Assembly: GCA_021292105.1 (NCBI GenBank)
Contig: CM037860.1
Coordinates: 10,000,698-10,064,697, forward strand
Direction of reading: 5' to 3'
DNA from: Anadara kagoshimensis
Taxonomy: Eukaryota; Mollusca; Bivalvia; Arcoida; Arcidae
Length of the DNA stretch: 64,000 nucleotides
The translations under genes and the position numbers were made by a program. Shown in pieces: positions 60,439 through 64,000 of the stretch. The notes beneath the pieces were generated by a model, which searched no databases, was not told the origin of the DNA, and saw nothing but the letters and a program-made list of their open reading frames with translations. Within the stretch, counting starts at the first letter, position 1; each line of letters opens with the position of its first letter.

Positions 60439-60444
60439 AATAAA
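60439..60444 (+). terminator. Polyadenylation signal of the GPCR gene
   Basis: Canonical AATAAA 63 bp after the stop codon of exon 4, in T/A-rich sequence. A 3' UTR this short is plausible but other signals could lie downstream. Confidence 0.6.
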
Positions 60445-61325
60445 CGATCATCTTAAAAAGTATTCACTCATATGTTTGATTTCTCCATAAAAAGAATATG
60501 GCGGATCGAGCCCTTTGATAAGTACTGTAACCACTAGATATTTCATCCAGTGCCTGTCCAAAGTCGTGAATTTTAACATCAGTGGTCCCAATATGTGATT
60601 GTTCTTTTTTGTCTTGTTTGGCTGTTTTATTATATCATTGTGTTGCATTGTTTCGCGACCTTGTTTGCGTTTGTTGTTGCTAATACGTTTTTAGGTTTTA
60701 AATTCTTTCTCCAAAAAGTACTTGAATCGCTACTGCATGGAGGTTATTGCAATTACGTCTGATGTACGACCAAAGTCGAATATCATATAACCCCAATACC
60801 TGCTTACCACGTGTTTAGTTGTTGTGGCTGAGTGTTATCAAGGTCACGTGTGTTTATTATGTGGTACGTTGTAAAATTTGTGTCAAGATAATATTTGTCA
60901 CATTATTATTTAGTTGTGACGTTCTTCCATTAGGATAAATGAGACTAATTACTTTAAAACATCCTGGTCACTGTCGCTTAATCTTCAAGAAAACCATTAC
61001 AGTAACTATGTATTCAAACTGTGACCACTATCCTTGAAAAGTGTGATTATGGTTAAGTAAGATTACTTGAACCACGCTGTTGTTTTTTAATTTCCCAATT
61101 TGTCTGGTTTTTAAAGAAAATAGAGTTTAGTAATCTTTAGTATAAACGTGTTTATAGATATCGTGTCTCTTTCTTTTTTGTTTAGTTTCTTGTTTTTATA
61201 GAGATGTCTAAAACAAAATACCAATCCATGTCGAAAGAAGATAAAGAAATAGTACTTTACTACAAGTCTATATCAATGACTATATGTCTTAATGTAAGTG
61301 TCAATCAAGACATATCTTTCTGACC
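60445..61325. other. Intergenic stretch downstream of the GPCR
   Basis: No gene. A family A 5' end (AAAATACCAATCCATGTCGA) lies at about 61215-61235. Confidence 0.4.
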
Positions 61326-61326
61326 A

Positions 61327-61430
61327 AGGACTTGTATTTAATAAACAAATATTGCAAATACACGTTTTTGTATGGACACCGACTTCCTTAGCAAGGGCTT
61401 GTATTCAATAAACAAACATTGCAAGCAAAT
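61327..61430. repeat. Two-copy tandem repeat, 66-bp period
   Basis: AAGGACTTGTATTTAATAAA then CAAATATTGCAA at 61327 recurs as AAGGGCTTGTATTCAATAAA then CAAACATTGCAA at 61393. Confidence 0.75.
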
Positions 61431-62050
61431 ACAAGATTTAGTATGGATTGTTATAAACAGTATAGCGTGATGATTGTAAGGTAAACATAAGATACAGCAC
61501 GCATTGTTGTAATTTATCATTCAATATCTGTGTCTGGAATCATCATAAAGTATGGAGGCGATTAAAAGGTTTTAGTGCGTGAAATAGATATCAAATGATA
61601 AATAGGTTCTTGCACAAGTGTTTTAAGAGAACATACATTTTATAATTGCACAGAAAGAAGAAAAACATATGGTTTAAAAGTAAACATTCACTTAATCATC
61701 ATCTTCTTCGAAGGCGGGCACCTGCAATCTTAGGAACTAGAAAGCTGGTCTGTATTTTTGAAAGAATAATTGGACGAATTTTGAAGAAGTTCCTGATATT
61801 ATTAATCCCTTAGTGATTAATAACTAATGTTGTTACCACACTATGAATTACTAACGGTTAAACGTACCGGGTTTACATAGCTTCCGGAGTATTGTGATTT
61901 CTGGGTCAATTTAGATACCATGTGTTCAAACATTCAGTATAAATATTTTTATTGTATGATACTATAAAGTTATTTCTTCTAAATACATAGATTATTAGTA
62001 GTCAAACTGTTAAACCCTTTGAATACCTTCTCCACTACCAAGAGAAGCTT
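61431..62050. other. Gene-free stretch
   Basis: No gene or clear repeat. Confidence 0.4.
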
Positions 62051-62059
62051 CAGTGGATC

Positions 62060-62260
62060 TGTACTCTAAAACGCTCGCCTACCAACCACAACGCCAAAAC
62101 CCCTATGGTCAAACCACACTCGGGACATACTGATGTTACGTACCTGCTTGTTTAGAAGTAAGTGGTTTTCCTTGGGTGGTTGTTTTTACCATCCCAAACC
62201 TGATTGCATTGATAAAATAGAAAAAAATTGGCTAAAACACTATCAAAATCCATTATCCAA
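62060..62260 (+). repeat. Possible SINE relic
   Basis: ACGCTCGCCTACC, a B-box-like ATGGTCAAACCACACTCG, then TTTTCCTTGGGTGGTTGTTT and ACCATCCC recall a decayed tRNA-derived SINE. Weak. Confidence 0.3.
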
Positions 62261-62644
62261 TTCACTCTGTCTGGAATGGTTGTTTTGTTAAGGAGTAAAA
62301 ATTAATAGCTGATTAAAACACGAGATTCGCTGAAGTAAGAATTACTAGTAATAAGCATTGAAACGAGAGAATAAGAACAGAAAAACATACATGATACATC
62401 GATAAGAAAACTCCTTTCATCAGACACTTTGAATAATAAAAGAGAGTAATGAAAATTATGCCGAATGGTGCGGTGAAGGTACTGTCGATTGGTCAAACAA
62501 TCTCTCTTACTTTACAAGCAACTCTTTAGTGTTGTTTATGTATCAATTATAATAAAAAGAACGGGAAATAGTAAGGTAAGCATATGTTACCGCTAGTAAA
62601 CATGTTCATTCTTATAAACACGCATTAAGAGAGCATCTTTATCA

Positions 62645-62715
62645 ACAAAACACAAACATACAGGTCCATGTCGCAATCCCAAAACACAGGTAGAAACTTT
62701 TAAATAAACTGGATG
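62645..62715 (+). repeat. Family A fragment
   Basis: ACACAAACATACAGGTCCAT, GTCGCAATCCCAAAACAC: 5' end only. Confidence 0.5.
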
Positions 62716-62845
62716 TAGTAGTATGCTGGTCGAGTCTCGTTAAAATCTCTTTCGATGATCATTTACAAAATATATAACACTGGTTAAAATTGTTGATGAA
62801 TTTTACAATTACAAGGATACAGTTACATCATGTATAAGACAACAA

Positions 62846-62885
62846 CATTGATCTGTCTGCTTAACTTTTATTTTAAGTATAATAC
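62846..62885 (+). repeat. Family B arm
   Basis: ACAACATTGATCTGTCTGCT then TAACTTTTATTTTAAG matches one arm of the foldback element at 57910-58128. Confidence 0.45.
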
Positions 62886-63067
62886 TATTGATTATGAACC
62901 AACTATTTAATATGAAACTTTATATATTTATTATACTTTCCTTTTCGATGCAGCAATATACCTGCTTCTCCTGCTTATTGTGTATTTGTATTCCAACTAA
63001 TACGCTATGATAGAGCTTGTTTCCATCACAGGGACTATGTACAGCGAAGCCGGCTGAATTCAAATAA

Positions 63068-63400
63068 ATTGTTGACCCAGGGATATTGCAAGCCTAAACT
63101 TCTCAAGGCCCTCAAAATTTTTTATGGCCTTCATCACAGTATTGTTGATAAGTTTGATGTCACTGTGTCCATAATTGCCCTGGTATATTTGACATCTCAA
63201 AATTCCAAGTTCCTTTTATACAATTTTGATTACACGCGTGGTGAATGTGGCGAGCTAGACAAGAGGTGCTTACCCTTCCGGGGTATCCGAATTCCCTTCA
63301 CTTGTGGAAGTTCACGTGTCTAACCTTGTCAATTCCAAAGTTTTGACTTAGGTTCTGGATTGTGGTTTGGGCATGTATTAGTGTGTTTCTTTTTGATTAT
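63068..63400 (-). repeat. Family A copy, nearly full length
   Basis: Plus-strand reading: TTGTTGACCCAGGGATATTG, AGGCCCTCAAAATTTTTTAT, CATCACAGTATTGTTGATAA, TTTGATTACACGCGTGGTGA, TGCTTACCCTTCCGGGG, TGTGGAAGTTCACGTGTCTA and GTTTCTTTTTGATTATG. Confidence 0.7.
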
Positions 63401-63407
63401 GTATAGG

Positions 63408-63535
63408 GAACAAATGCGTTTATTTCGTCTACATAATGGGAAAAGGCAATGTTTACGTATTAACTACGAATATAAACACTACCTATCTATTGAGTGATTA
63501 TTGCTAATGCAAGGTCAATCTGACAGGTGAAGGTT
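63408..63535 (+). repeat. Family B internal part and right arm
   Basis: GGGAACAAATGCGTTTATTT, CGTCTACATAATGGG match 22985-23030, and GCAAGGTCAATCTGACAGG resembles a family B arm. Confidence 0.4.
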
Positions 63536-64000
63536 GTTTGTTTTTGTTGTATTGTAATTTTCATTTTCTATGACTTAAAAAACCAATAGTATGAGGCTAA
63601 AATATAAAGTGATCTACAAAAGTCTGTATTACATAATTAATGTACGCTCCATAACTAATTAAGCTTTTTTTTAGAATTGCTTATAACAAAGAAAATTGAT
63701 TTTAAACTGTCTTTGTTCTAAAAAATTATTAGAAAAAACACAATCTTCAATTTTACCAAGATAAACAACTTTCTCGCAACTTTTGTATATTAATAAGAAA
63801 ATATACATGTTGTTTTTGCATTAAATTTATTCAAGGTCATTAGATCGATCTCGAGAAAAAGTATGAAAACGTTTATAATTCACAACTTAAATGTCATATC
63901 ATTCCAACAATAAGATTAAAAAAGGCAAATGCATAAATTTTGGTTTCCTCAGAAGAATACATCCTTAATACAGGCTTAACAACTTAAAAGTTGTCGTGCT
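63536..64000. other. Gene-free stretch
   Basis: No gene or clear repeat to the end of the window. Confidence 0.4.

Noticed and set aside
1-64000. CRISPR array or bacterial operon
   Set aside because: No regularly spaced identical repeats with unique spacers and no compact gene organisation; the sequence is eukaryotic.

Overview
The window is AT-rich eukaryotic DNA made mostly of intron and intergenic sequence. GT-AG introns, molluscan-type tRNA-derived SINEs, abundant short foldback elements and degenerate minisatellites all point to an invertebrate, most likely a mollusc and probably a bivalve. That assignment is inference from repeat style, not from a marker gene. I see no rRNA, no genuine tRNA, no CRISPR array and no bacterial-style operon.

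Layout. Positions 1-21480 hold two head-to-tail copies of a gene-free unit of about 10-11 kb (1-10480 and 11389-21480), separated by a 0.9 kb spacer. Each copy carries the same ancestral insertions: a 134-bp hairpin element, a SINE, several pieces of a dispersed repeat I call family A, and a degenerate minisatellite. Positions 21481-29107 are gene-free with a long GT microsatellite, family A copies and one hammerhead-like motif. From 29108 to 60375 lies the only gene I can support: a four-exon class A (rhodopsin-family) peptide-type GPCR on the plus strand, 482 residues once an apparent one-base deletion in TM6 is allowed for. Its first intron is about 24.6 kb and is packed with family A copies, a threefold 1-kb repeat (39617-42825), a tRNA-Arg-like SINE with a perfect 11-bp target-site duplication, a pogo-like MITE, other foldback elements and a second hammerhead-like motif. 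Intron 2 holds a reversed SINE; intron 3 holds a foldback element and the best hammerhead-like motif. Positions 60445-64000 are repeat-bearing intergenic DNA.

How it fits together. The GPCR has a glycosylatable N-terminus, seven membrane segments, the usual class A landmarks (GN, LAxAD, DRC in place of DRY, CWTP, NPILY), a C-x-E-x-W motif in extracellular loop 2 like that of orexin/allatotropin, NPFF and CCK-type receptors, and a Ser/Arg-rich tail. It would signal at the plasma membrane for a small peptide I cannot name. The rest of the window mainly records mobile-element activity. The most unusual signals are three minus-strand motifs with the layout of type I hammerhead ribozymes (of the kind found in Penelope-like elements and retrozymes), the large gene-free tandem duplication, and the unclassified family A with more than 20 copies.
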